From: Collinsella sp. | GTDB taxonomy: Bacteria > Actinomycetota > Coriobacteriia > Coriobacteriales > Coriobacteriaceae | Length of the DNA stretch: 36,903 nt | Reading direction: 5' to 3' | Assembly (NCBI GenBank): GCA_019414025.1 | Contig: DXMU01000023.1 | Coordinates: forward strand, 1 to 36,903 | Part shown: in pieces, positions 8,389-15,600 of the stretch | Layout of the letters: each line of letters opens with the position of its first letter | How positions within the stretch are numbered: the stretch's first letter is position 1 | Position numbers and translations under genes: made by a program | Notes under the pieces: generated by a model | Told to the model about the DNA's origin: nothing | What the model saw: the letters and a program-made list of their open reading frames with translations, nothing else | The model's database searches: none

Positions 8389-8416
8389 ATGCGCCCACCG
8401 GTTGGGGTGGGCGCAT
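8389..8416 (-). terminator. Hairpin terminator between the L,D-transpeptidase gene and the ABC operon
   Basis: A perfect 11-bp stem (ATGCGCCCACC at 8389-8399 with GGTGGGCGCAT at 8406-8416) has a six-base loop. It lies 70 bases past the L,D-transpeptidase stop and just upstream of the MacA-like start. The T-tract on the minus strand is weak, so it may be inefficient or may allow read-through into the exporter operon. Confidence 0.6.
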
Positions 8417-8485
8417 AGAACGGTTTCTTTCGGAACTGTTAGATTGGTCGCAGCGGTTCCACGTTGTAGGAATGCGCGCGTTGCA

Positions 8486-10219
8486 CTACGAGTGGACAAC
8501 CACGCATAGGCCGACTTTGATGCAGTCGTGAAGTGCCTTGGCGTCTGCCAGGCGCAGGTTGATGCAGCCGTGGCTGCCGCACCATTTGTACGACTCGGCG
8601 TTATCGAAGCTCTTGTCGTTTTGCCAGGTGGCATCATGGAAGCCGATCATGTTGCCCTCAAACGGCATCCAGTAGCTCACCGGACTCTCGTATTTGGGCT
8701 TGCCGGTCTCGGGGTCCTTGGCTCCGATCAGGGTGCTGCCGCCGTCGTTGCTGTTGATCTGCCAGACGCCCTCGGGCGTGGCGTCCTCGCCCGGCTTGCC
8801 CGAGATAAAGTTGGCCTCCCAAACGATATTTCCGCTCTCGTCATAGTAGCGCGCGTGCTGTTCGGACAAGTCGACGTCGATATACGCCTTCCAGTCGGGC
8901 TCTCCCTTTGCGGTAAAGGTGTCGGCCTTCTGGGAGTACTTGATCTCGATTTCGCCGGTCTGCTTGTTGTTTATGGCGTCCTCGACCTGCTTGGCGAGCG
9001 AGCTGCTGTCGATGGACCAACCAAAGTCGCCGCCTTCGACGGCGCACTGCTTGCCATCGGCGCGCGTCCACCAGCGAGTGGAGCCCACGGTATTAAAGCC
9101 GTTGGCGAGTTCGGCTGCCCAGTTGCTGATCTGCGACGTATCGAGCGTTGGGTTGGCGGGATCGGCAAAGCTGATCCACTGCAATACGGAGCTGCCATCA
9201 ACCTTGCCGGCATCCTCGCCGTTGAGCTTGAGGGTCACGTTGACGCCCAGGAAGTTGTTGGCGGCATCGCATGCGGCCTGAATCTGATCATCGGTCAGCG
9301 TTCCATTGAGCGGCTCATAGGCATCGTTGCCGAGCTTGGAAAGATCTACGGACTCGGCCAGCGAGGCAAGCTCGAGCTCGGCATACTTAATGACATGCTC
9401 GCGGTTGAGTTTTTCGTTGGAGCGCGCCTTCTCGACGGTAAACTTGCCGGCCTGCTCGTCATAGGAGCTATTTGCCTCGAACGTGCCCGAACGGCCCTCG
9501 TTAAACTCGTTGATGGCGGCGCCCAGATCCTTCTCAAACTTCTTTTGGTCAAAGGTGTCGGAGAGCATGGACAGGTCGACGTCTTGATCAAGATCGACTT
9601 CGTTGGAGGTAGCGGTTGTTTTGGTCTTGCCGCTTAAGGATTCCACAAGGCGGACCGGCCAAATAAAGGCTTCGTTGTGGTTGATGATCTCTTTTGCGGC
9701 AGCTTCGCCATCGACGATGGGTTCATCGGACTCGGGCTGATAGGTCCAGCTAAAGTCATCGCCTGTCACGGCGAGCTTATAGTGCTTCCATGCCGAATTG
9801 ACCTTGGTGGCGGCAGACGAAGCGTTGGAGAACGAGACGTCGACGCCGGCGATGGTGGTGTTGGGGTAGGCTACCTGCGAAAATGCTACGACGCCTACGA
9901 TATAGACAATGACGATTAGACCCAGGACGACAAAGAGCGTCGTCTTTTTGCCCGACTTATTGTTCTCGGCGGGTTTGCGCGCGGGGCCACGATCGCCTCG
10001 AGCGTGCGTGTGGGGCTGCTTGGGCGCATTGCCGTTTGCCTGGCGCTGCTGACGTTGTTGACGCTGCTGTCGCTGTTGGTTCGGGCGTTGGGAAGCGTTT
10101 GCTGCACTACGCTGCTGACCGTGGCTCGGCGCGATAGGACGCGGCGACTGAACGCCGCCGGTGTGCCTGCTCGGCTGCTGCGGATCGGGAATCAGTTGAT
10201 TTCGATCGTTTTGCGACAT
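8486..10219 (-). CDS. L,D-transpeptidase (YkuD domain) with membrane anchor
   Basis: 577 residues. The cytoplasmic N-terminus (1-90) is rich in Gln, Pro and Arg and includes four QQR repeats at about 48-59. One membrane helix (about 93-115) follows, then a long extracellular region with the character of the tandem putative peptidoglycan-binding domain (PG_binding_4) seen in Gram-positive L,D-transpeptidases. The C-terminal YkuD domain carries the catalytic motif GSHGCINLRLADAKAL with the nucleophile cysteine at about 552, preceded by IGFHDATWQ, which supplies the other catalytic histidine. Such enzymes make 3-3 cross-links or anchor proteins to peptidoglycan. ATG 10219 has GAAGG about 11 bases upstream; the in-frame ATG 10228 has only 2 bases of spacing and is less likely. 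It is monocistronic, read leftward. Confidence 0.92.
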   Translation of the reverse strand: MSQNDRNQLIPDPQQPSRHTGGVQSPRPIAPSHGQQRSAANASQRPNQQRQQRQQRQQRQANGNAPKQPHTHARGDRGPARKPAENNKSGKKTTLFVVLGLIVIVYIVGVVAFSQVAYPNTTIAGVDVSFSNASSAATKVNSAWKHYKLAVTGDDFSWTYQPESDEPIVDGEAAAKEIINHNEAFIWPVRLVESLSGKTKTTATSNEVDLDQDVDLSMLSDTFDQKKFEKDLGAAINEFNEGRSGTFEANSSYDEQAGKFTVEKARSNEKLNREHVIKYAELELASLAESVDLSKLGNDAYEPLNGTLTDDQIQAACDAANNFLGVNVTLKLNGEDAGKVDGSSVLQWISFADPANPTLDTSQISNWAAELANGFNTVGSTRWWTRADGKQCAVEGGDFGWSIDSSSLAKQVEDAINNKQTGEIEIKYSQKADTFTAKGEPDWKAYIDVDLSEQHARYYDESGNIVWEANFISGKPGEDATPEGVWQINSNDGGSTLIGAKDPETGKPKYESPVSYWMPFEGNMIGFHDATWQNDKSFDNAESYKWCGSHGCINLRLADAKALHDCIKVGLCVVVHS

Positions 10220-10324
10220 CGTATGCATATCCTTCGATTTTCGCCTTGCGGTTCATCGTGTTTTTACTGGGCTTGCATTATAGCGATTGCCCTGCTGTTT
10301 GTGGTACGGAAACGGTGGCATTCA

Positions 10325-10350
10325 AAAGAGGTGGGACATTTGTCCCACCT
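10325..10350 (-). terminator. GGGACA palindrome, probable terminator of the serine dehydratase gene
   Basis: A perfect 10-bp inverted repeat, AGGTGGGACA at 10329-10338 and TGTCCCACCT at 10341-10350, starts 18 bases past the sdaA stop. On the minus strand it is followed by CTTTTG, a short T-rich tract consistent with a rho-independent terminator. The GGGACA/TGTCCC sequence is the same as the ends of the larger palindrome at 15468-15567. Confidence 0.65.
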
Positions 10351-10368
10351 TTGAGTCGTTCTTTGTCG

Positions 10369-11976
10369 CTATCCGCACACACCGCATTTTGCACAGGCCG
10401 AAAGTGCGGCCGGAGCCTGCGCGATGCCGCCCTTTGCCGTCTCGCGCAGCGTGGCCGGCAACGCGTGGCCCACCGAGAGCATGACATGTGCCATCTGGTC
10501 AAACGGCACCAGGCTCTTAATGCCTGCGAGGGCGAGTTGTGCCGAGCTAAAGGCCGCAGCCACGCCTATGGCGTTACGGTTTTGGCAGGGCACCTCCACG
10601 AGGCCACCGACGGGGTCGCAAACGAGGCCCAGCAGGTTACTCAGCGCGATGGAACTGGCGTCGAGCGCCTGCTCGGGCGTGCCGCCGAGCATCTGCACCA
10701 GCGCGGCGCCTGCCATGGCGGCGGCGCTTCCCACCTCGGCCTGGCAGCCGCCCTCGGCGCCGGCAACGCAGGCGCTTGTGGAGAGGTTGAGGCCGATGGC
10801 GGCTGCGCAGTAGAGCGCGTCCATGACCTGCTCGTCGTCGAGCTGCAGGCGATCGGCGAGCGCCAGCACGCAGCCGGGCACAACACCCGCGGAGCCGGCC
10901 GTGGGGGCGGCGACGATCACGCCCATCGTGGCGGAGCGCTCGAGCACGGCCATGGCGCGAGCCACGGCGTCGGTCTGGACAGCACCCATCAGGCTTGTGC
11001 TCAAATCGTTGCGGACGGTGGCATCGACGAGTTTGGCCTCGCCGCCGATAAGCCCACCGAGCGAGCGCTGCGGATTGGCGATGGGGGCTGTGGTCTCCTC
11101 GCGCATGACGTCGAGCACGCGGCGCATGGCGGCGACGGCGTGCGCCTCACCGGTCAGGCGCGCCTCTCGCACGGCCATAACGGCGCCAATGCTGAGCCCC
11201 AGTTCCTCGCACGCATCGAGCAGCTGCTCGCCGTCGTCGAAGATCTCCTTTGCCGAGACGCCGGGGGAGAGCGACGAGGCAGAACCGGGGAGCTCGATAA
11301 ACGTTGCGTAATCGACATTGTCGAGCTTGCGCAGCATGGGGACGACGGTGTCGTCGGGCGCGCCGTCGGTCTCAAAGACAGAGTAGGCCTGGCCGCCCAC
11401 TTCGGTGCGGTAGGTGCGGCAGAAGGCGATGTTTACGTGGGCGTAGGCGAGCAGGTTGGTGAGCGCGGCGAGTACACCGGGGACGTCCTTGTGCGCCACG
11501 AAGAGCGTGGAGTACATGCCCGAGATGTCGACGCCGACGCCGTTAATGCGGCTGATGCGCATCTTGCCACCGCCCAGGCTCTCGCCGCGGACCTGTGCCG
11601 TGGCGCCCGTGTCGTCGACCATGTCGATGTCGACGGTATTGGGGTGGATGGAGGCGTCGTCGCCCTTGATGTCAAAGTGATATTCGAGGCCCTGCTCGCG
11701 CGCGAGGTCGAAGGCTTGTTTGATGTTCTCGTCATCGGTGTCGAGGCCCAGGATGCCCGCGACGAGCGCACGATCGGTGCCGTGGCCGCGGTAGGTGTGG
11801 GCGAAGGAGTTCCACAGGCCAAAGGTGACTTTGGTGATGCGGCCTTCCAGCAGGCTGGCGGCAACTTGGGCGCACCGCAGGGCGCCGGCGGTGTGCGATG
11901 AGCTGGGGCCGACCATGATGGGGCCCAAGATCTCGAATGCCGAGGTCGTAGCTAGTGTTTGCGGCTTGCCTGCCAT
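10369..11976 (-). CDS. sdaA: L-serine dehydratase, iron-sulfur dependent, single-chain (fused beta-alpha)
   Basis: 535 residues combining the beta part (1 to about 230: SAFEILGPIMVGPSSSHTAGALR, a middle domain, then an ACT-like domain at about 155-225) with the catalytic alpha part (about 240-535). Alpha-part landmarks are ACVAGAEGGCQAEVG, CDPVGGLVEVPCQNRN and a closing CAKCGVCG. These cysteines would hold the oxygen-sensitive 4Fe-4S cluster that deaminates L-serine to pyruvate and ammonia. Single-chain forms occur in E. coli and many actinobacteria. ATG 11976 is supported by CAGGAG upstream; codons further upstream in frame run through a palindrome and lack family similarity. The 5' leader region contains the large palindrome 12032-12152. 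No recognisable promoter lies between that palindrome and the start. Confidence 0.95.
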   Translation of the reverse strand: MAGKPQTLATTSAFEILGPIMVGPSSSHTAGALRCAQVAASLLEGRITKVTFGLWNSFAHTYRGHGTDRALVAGILGLDTDDENIKQAFDLAREQGLEYHFDIKGDDASIHPNTVDIDMVDDTGATAQVRGESLGGGKMRISRINGVGVDISGMYSTLFVAHKDVPGVLAALTNLLAYAHVNIAFCRTYRTEVGGQAYSVFETDGAPDDTVVPMLRKLDNVDYATFIELPGSASSLSPGVSAKEIFDDGEQLLDACEELGLSIGAVMAVREARLTGEAHAVAAMRRVLDVMREETTAPIANPQRSLGGLIGGEAKLVDATVRNDLSTSLMGAVQTDAVARAMAVLERSATMGVIVAAPTAGSAGVVPGCVLALADRLQLDDEQVMDALYCAAAIGLNLSTSACVAGAEGGCQAEVGSAAAMAGAALVQMLGGTPEQALDASSIALSNLLGLVCDPVGGLVEVPCQNRNAIGVAAAFSSAQLALAGIKSLVPFDQMAHVMLSVGHALPATLRETAKGGIAQAPAALSACAKCGVCG

Positions 11977-12031
11977 ATACGCTCCTGTTCTGTCCTGTCG
12001 TCCCGAGGGGCGGGGCATACTCTGTCCCGCC

Positions 12032-12152
12032 GTTCCGAGGGCTTTGGTATTTGGTCGCCTGCTCGGACAGTCCTGCTCGCACGGAGGCCACATTAAGTGG
12101 CCTCCGGCTCGTGCGGAACTCGCGATCGACCAAATACCAAAGCCCTCGGAAC
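12032..12152. repeat. Large nested palindrome upstream of sdaA
   Basis: Outer arms of 26 bp at 12032-12057 and 12127-12152 are perfect inverted repeats (starting GTTCCGAGGGCTTTGG). Inside lies a second hairpin with 9-bp arms, GGAGGCCAC at 12083-12091 and GTGGCCTCC at 12097-12105, plus a flanking CGCAC/GTGCG pairing. The whole 121 bp could form one long cruciform or RNA stem. It lies 55 bases upstream of the sdaA start in what may be its leader. The rest of the 345-base gap between sdaA and metK holds the metK terminator and nothing else recognisable. Confidence 0.9.
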
Positions 12153-12249
12153 TTAGGATACATGGTAGAGGCGCTCATGCTGCAAAATCCATCAGCTGGA
12201 GACCTATTCTGTGCTCCATGTCGACTCATCTTCGCTACCGATTAAATAA

Positions 12250-12283
12250 AAAAGAAGTACCGGTTGGGGGCGGTACTTCTTTT
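12250..12283 (-). terminator. Rho-independent terminator of metK
   Basis: A 13-bp stem (AAAAGAAGTACCG at 12250-12262 and CGGTACTTCTTTT at 12271-12283) has an 8-base loop and is followed on the minus strand by a strong T-tract (TTTTTTATTTAA). It lies about 40 bases past the metK stop. A-rich flanks on the other side mean it could act in both directions. Confidence 0.9.
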
Positions 12284-12321
12284 TAAAGCGCTTATGTCGT
12301 TGAAACCTTGGAGGTTCTTAA

Positions 12322-13602
12322 TTACAGGCCGCAGGCTGCTTTGAGTTCTTCGACTCGGTCGGTTTTTTCCCAGGTGAAGTCGGCGTCTTCTCGGCCGAAG
12401 TGACCGTAGGCTGCTGTTTTCTCGTAGATGGGGCGACGCAGGTCTAGGTCACGGATGATGGCACCCGGGCGCAGGTCGAAGGTCTTCTCTACGGCCTCAA
12501 CGATCTTGTCCTCGGCGACCTTAGCGGTACCGAAGGTGTCGACCATGATTGAAAGGGGCTTGGAAACGCCGATGGCGTAGGCAAGCTCGACCTCGCAGCG
12601 GTCGGCCAGGCCGGCGGCGACCACGTTCTTGGCGACCCAGCGCGCGGCGTATGCGGCGGAGCGGTCGACCTTGGTGCAGTCCTTGCCGCTAAAGGCGCCG
12701 CCACCGTGACGGCCGTAACCGCCATAGGTGTCGACGATGATCTTGCGGCCGGTCAGGCCCGTGTCACCCATGGGGCCGCCCACGACAAAGCGGCCGGTGG
12801 GGTTCACATAGATGTCGGCGCCGTCCCACGGCATGTTCTCGGCAGCCATGACGGGAGCGATGACATGCTCGATGAGGTCGTCCTTGATCTTGCCCATGTC
12901 CTCGATCTCGGCTGCGTGCTGAGTGGAGATGACGATGGTCGTGACCTCCACGGGCTTGCCATCCTCGTAGCGCACGGTGACCTGGGTTTTGCCGTCGGGA
13001 CGCAGATAGGCGAGGGTGCCGTCGTGACGCACGGCGGCCAGGCGCTCGGCCAGGCGGCTTGCCAGGTAGTGCGGCATGGGCATGAGGGTCTTGGTCTCGT
13101 TGGAGGCATAACCGAACATCATGCCCTGGTCGCCGGCGCCGATGAGGTCGATCGGGTCGGTGGTGGCTCCGGTCTGGGTCTCGAAGGACTCGTCGACGCC
13201 CTGGGCGATATCGGGCGACTGCTCGTGGATAAGGCTCATAACGCCGCAGGTGTCGCAGTCAAAACCGAACTTGGCACGGTTGTAGCCAATGCGACGGATA
13301 ACGCCGCGGGCGATTTCCTGTACGTCGACGTAGGCCTGGGTGCGAATCTCGCCGGCGACGATGACGGTGCCGGTGGTCACGAGGGTCTCGCAGGCGCAAC
13401 GGACGTTCTCCACGTTGGCAGGCACGCCGTTGGGGGCGATGTAGCCCTGCTCCTGGAGCTCTATTTCTTTGGCGAGGATTGCGTCGAGGACGGCGTCGCT
13501 GATCTGGTCAGCGATCTTATCGGGATGACCTTCGGTCACCGACTCCGACGTAAAAACAAAGGACCCGTGTTGGGGTGGGATGGAACGAAGTTCTTCTGAC
13601 AT
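12322..13602 (-). CDS. metK: S-adenosylmethionine synthetase
   Basis: 426 residues, slightly longer than the usual 385-400. It makes S-adenosylmethionine from ATP and methionine. Landmarks are TSESVTEGHPDKIADQ (substrate-binding HPDK at 26-29), GAGDQGMMFGYA, the phosphate-binding GGGAFSGKDCTKVDRSAAY near residue 300, and DLRRPIYEKTAAYGHFGRE at the end. A short internal stretch around CDTCGVMSLIHEQSPDIAQGV is typical of the family. GAAAGGA sits upstream of the ATG. On the minus strand a TATGAT at 13675-13670 may be a -10 box, without a good -35. No SAM riboswitch was recognised in the 310-base gap upstream, which is mostly the palindrome 13723-13831. Confidence 0.97.
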   Translation of the reverse strand: MSEELRSIPPQHGSFVFTSESVTEGHPDKIADQISDAVLDAILAKEIELQEQGYIAPNGVPANVENVRCACETLVTTGTVIVAGEIRTQAYVDVQEIARGVIRRIGYNRAKFGFDCDTCGVMSLIHEQSPDIAQGVDESFETQTGATTDPIDLIGAGDQGMMFGYASNETKTLMPMPHYLASRLAERLAAVRHDGTLAYLRPDGKTQVTVRYEDGKPVEVTTIVISTQHAAEIEDMGKIKDDLIEHVIAPVMAAENMPWDGADIYVNPTGRFVVGGPMGDTGLTGRKIIVDTYGGYGRHGGGAFSGKDCTKVDRSAAYAARWVAKNVVAAGLADRCEVELAYAIGVSKPLSIMVDTFGTAKVAEDKIVEAVEKTFDLRPGAIIRDLDLRRPIYEKTAAYGHFGREDADFTWEKTDRVEELKAACGL

Positions 13603-13722
13603 GATTGTCCTTTCAAAAACGTGTCCCGGCGACCGTTACCATTCCGCTGGGCTCTCTATGCAAGGGCACATCATAGCGCGTAAATCAAACATTCACACCC
13701 TTTCCGCACCCTTGCGGCACTT

Positions 13723-13831
13723 TACTCATTGGGGACAGACTTAAATGACCAGTCTTAAACCAAGAATGTCCCCAATGACTACAACGATTGGTCATTTAAG
13801 TCTGTCCCCAATGAGTAGTCCCCAATGACTA
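13723..13831. repeat. Palindrome with 29-bp perfect arms (TTGGGGACAGAC type) between metK and gltX
   Basis: The left arm 13723-13751 and the right arm 13789-13817 are perfect reverse complements, reading TACTCATTGGGGACAGACTT at the left end. The 37-base loop contains GTCCCCAATGACTA (13768-13781), and the same 14 bases recur directly after the right arm (13818-13831). So the core motif ATTGGGGAC occurs four times in 109 bp. The divergent metK and gltX starts lie on either side. The organisation is that of a REP pair or a non-autonomous mobile element. The remaining bases of this gap hold only the short metK and gltX leaders. Confidence 0.9.
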
Positions 13832-13914
13832 GGTCGGTGCCCTTTGTGCGGAGGTTGCTTTGTTGCTTTATACTGATGCGGTTAGACATCCATCCTGCAA
13901 TCGAGGAGATTTCC

Positions 13915-15390
13915 ATGGCATCAGACGTTCGCGTCCGCTTTGCACCCTCACCGACGGGCAAGCTGCACATCGGCGGCGCCCGCACCGCTATCTATAACTG
14001 GGCTTTTGCCCGCGCAAACGGCGGCACGTTCATCCTGCGCATCGACGACACCGACCCCACCCGCTCCACCGATGAGAACACGCAGATCATCCTGCGCGCC
14101 ATGCGTTGGCTGGGCCTGGACTGGGACGAGGGTCCCGAGGTGGGCGGCGACTTTGGCCCCTATGCCCAGACCGAGCGCCTGGACCTGTACAAGCAGGCCG
14201 CTCAGAAGCTTTGGGACGAGGGCAAGGCCTATCCCTGCTTCTGCACCAAGGAGCAGCTCGACGCCGACCGCAAGGCCGCCCAGGAGCGCAAGGACCCCTT
14301 CCAGGGCTATCAGCGTCGTTGCCGCAATCTTGATCCCGAGGAGGCCCGCCGCCGCATCGAGGCCGGCGAGCCTTACGTCCTGCGTATTAAGGTGCCCGAG
14401 GACCGCGGCGACGTCGTCATCCACGACGCCGTCCACGGCGAGGTGACCTTCGATGCCAAGGAGCTCGACGACTTCGTCATCTTCCGCTCCGACGGCACGC
14501 CCACGTACAACTTCGCGACCGTCGTCGACGACGCCATGATGAAGATCACCCATGTCATCCGCGGCGACGACCATCTGTCAAACACCCCGCGCCAGGTCAT
14601 GGTCTACGAGGCCCTCGGCGCGCCCGTGCCTACGTTCGCCCACATCTCCATGATCCTGGGTGCCGACGGCAAGAAGCTCTCCAAGCGGCACGGCGCCACC
14701 TCGGTGGAGGAGTACCGCGACGCCGGTTACCTGTCCGACGCCTTCGTCAACTACCTGGCGTTACTCGGCTGGTCGCTCGACGGCGAGACCACGATCATCC
14801 CGCGCGATGTCCTGGCCAGCAAGTTCTCGCTCGACCGCATCTCCAAGAACCCGGCGACCTTCGACCCCAAGAAACTCGACTGGGTCAACGCCGAGTACAT
14901 CAACGGCATGTCCGATGCCCAGTTTGCCGACGAGATCATGGTCCCCGAGCTGCACGAGGCGGGTCTCATCGAGGGCAACGTCGAGTACGGCGAGGACTGG
15001 ATCGACGCGCTTGCCGCCATCGTCAAGCCGCGCACCAAGATGCCGGCCGACGCCGTGACCGTCGCCGCTCCCATCTTCGCTACGGCCGAGACGCTCGAGT
15101 ATGACGAGAAATCCGTTAACAAGGGCCTGGCTAAGGAAGGCATGGGCGCCATTCTGGATGCCGCCAAGGCCGCGCTCGAGGGCGTGAACAAGTGGACTGC
15201 CGAGGCCATCGACGCCGCGCTTGAGCCGCTGCCCGAGCAGATGGACCTTAAGAAACGCGTGGTGTTCCAGGCCGTGCGCGTCGCCGTCTGCGGCAACATG
15301 GTGAGCCCTCCGCTGGGCGAGACTATGGCGCTCGTCGGCCGCGACGACTGCCTGGCGCGCATCGACCGCGCCCGCACGATGGCGCTGTAG
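13915..15390 (+). CDS. gltX: Glutamate--tRNA ligase
   Basis: 491 residues, normal for a class I GluRS. The HIGH region is FAPSPTGKLHIGGARTA (about 9-25), and the KMSKS-type loop is GKKLSKRHGATSVEEY near residue 253. Other landmarks are LRIDDTDPTRS and IRGDDHLSNTPRQ. The C-terminal anticodon-binding domain is complete. It charges tRNA-Glu and, in organisms without GlnRS, usually also tRNA-Gln. ATG 13915 has GAGGAG 6 bases upstream and begins at the conserved strand; 30 in-frame codons before it are promoter region (TATACT at 13869-13874 may be a -10). It ends in a clear terminator at 15414-15439 and is monocistronic. Confidence 0.97.
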   Translation: MASDVRVRFAPSPTGKLHIGGARTAIYNWAFARANGGTFILRIDDTDPTRSTDENTQIILRAMRWLGLDWDEGPEVGGDFGPYAQTERLDLYKQAAQKLWDEGKAYPCFCTKEQLDADRKAAQERKDPFQGYQRRCRNLDPEEARRRIEAGEPYVLRIKVPEDRGDVVIHDAVHGEVTFDAKELDDFVIFRSDGTPTYNFATVVDDAMMKITHVIRGDDHLSNTPRQVMVYEALGAPVPTFAHISMILGADGKKLSKRHGATSVEEYRDAGYLSDAFVNYLALLGWSLDGETTIIPRDVLASKFSLDRISKNPATFDPKKLDWVNAEYINGMSDAQFADEIMVPELHEAGLIEGNVEYGEDWIDALAAIVKPRTKMPADAVTVAAPIFATAETLEYDEKSVNKGLAKEGMGAILDAAKAALEGVNKWTAEAIDAALEPLPEQMDLKKRVVFQAVRVAVCGNMVSPPLGETMALVGRDDCLARIDRARTMAL

Positions 15391-15413
15391 TAGACGCGCA
15401 AACGCATGTATCC

Positions 15414-15445
15414 GAGCCCCGTTCCCTCGAGCGGGGCTCTTGTTT
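15414..15445 (+). terminator. Rho-independent terminator of gltX
   Basis: An 8-bp GC-rich stem, GAGCCCCG at 15414-15421 and CGGGGCTC at 15432-15439, has a 10-base loop and is followed by TTGTTTCTG. It begins 23 bases after the gltX stop. Confidence 0.85.
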
Positions 15446-15467
15446 CTGTACCGATGAGTGGGTTGCT

Positions 15468-15567
15468 GGGACAAAATAATCAGTAGTGTTTGTCCCATGT
15501 TCGAGTGACGCAACGAGCTCGACACTCGTATCGGCCATGGGACAAACTCTACTGATTATTTTGTCCC
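15468..15567. repeat. Palindrome with 32-bp arms (GGGACAAA...TTTGTCCC) between gltX and priA
   Basis: The left arm 15468-15499 and right arm 15536-15567 are inverted repeats with one mismatch in 32. Each arm is itself bounded by GGGACAAA and TTTGTCCC, so it can fold on its own. The 36-base loop holds a smaller CGAGTG/CACTCG pairing. The element lies between the gltX terminator and the priA ribosome binding site. Its ends match the small GGGACA palindrome at 10329-10350. Confidence 0.9.
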
Positions 15568-15600
15568 ACCCCTTTCAGGTCCGTTCGTTAGAGGTGGTGT

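Noticed and set aside
10246..11901. 551-codon open frame on the plus strand opposite sdaA
   Set aside because: Antisense shadow; the minus strand encodes a full serine dehydratase.
12032..12152. Palindromes considered as a CRISPR array
   Set aside because: There is no series of equal repeats separated by unique spacers, and no cas genes; these are single inverted repeats.
11732..12229. Minus-strand frame running from the metK-sdaA spacer into sdaA in another frame
   Set aside because: It crosses the palindrome and overlaps sdaA out of frame; its composition is not protein-like and it has no ribosome binding site.
13603..13722. SAM riboswitch upstream of metK
   Set aside because: No SAM-I or SAM-II type conserved core was recognised; only a short leader with a small hairpin and the palindrome is present.
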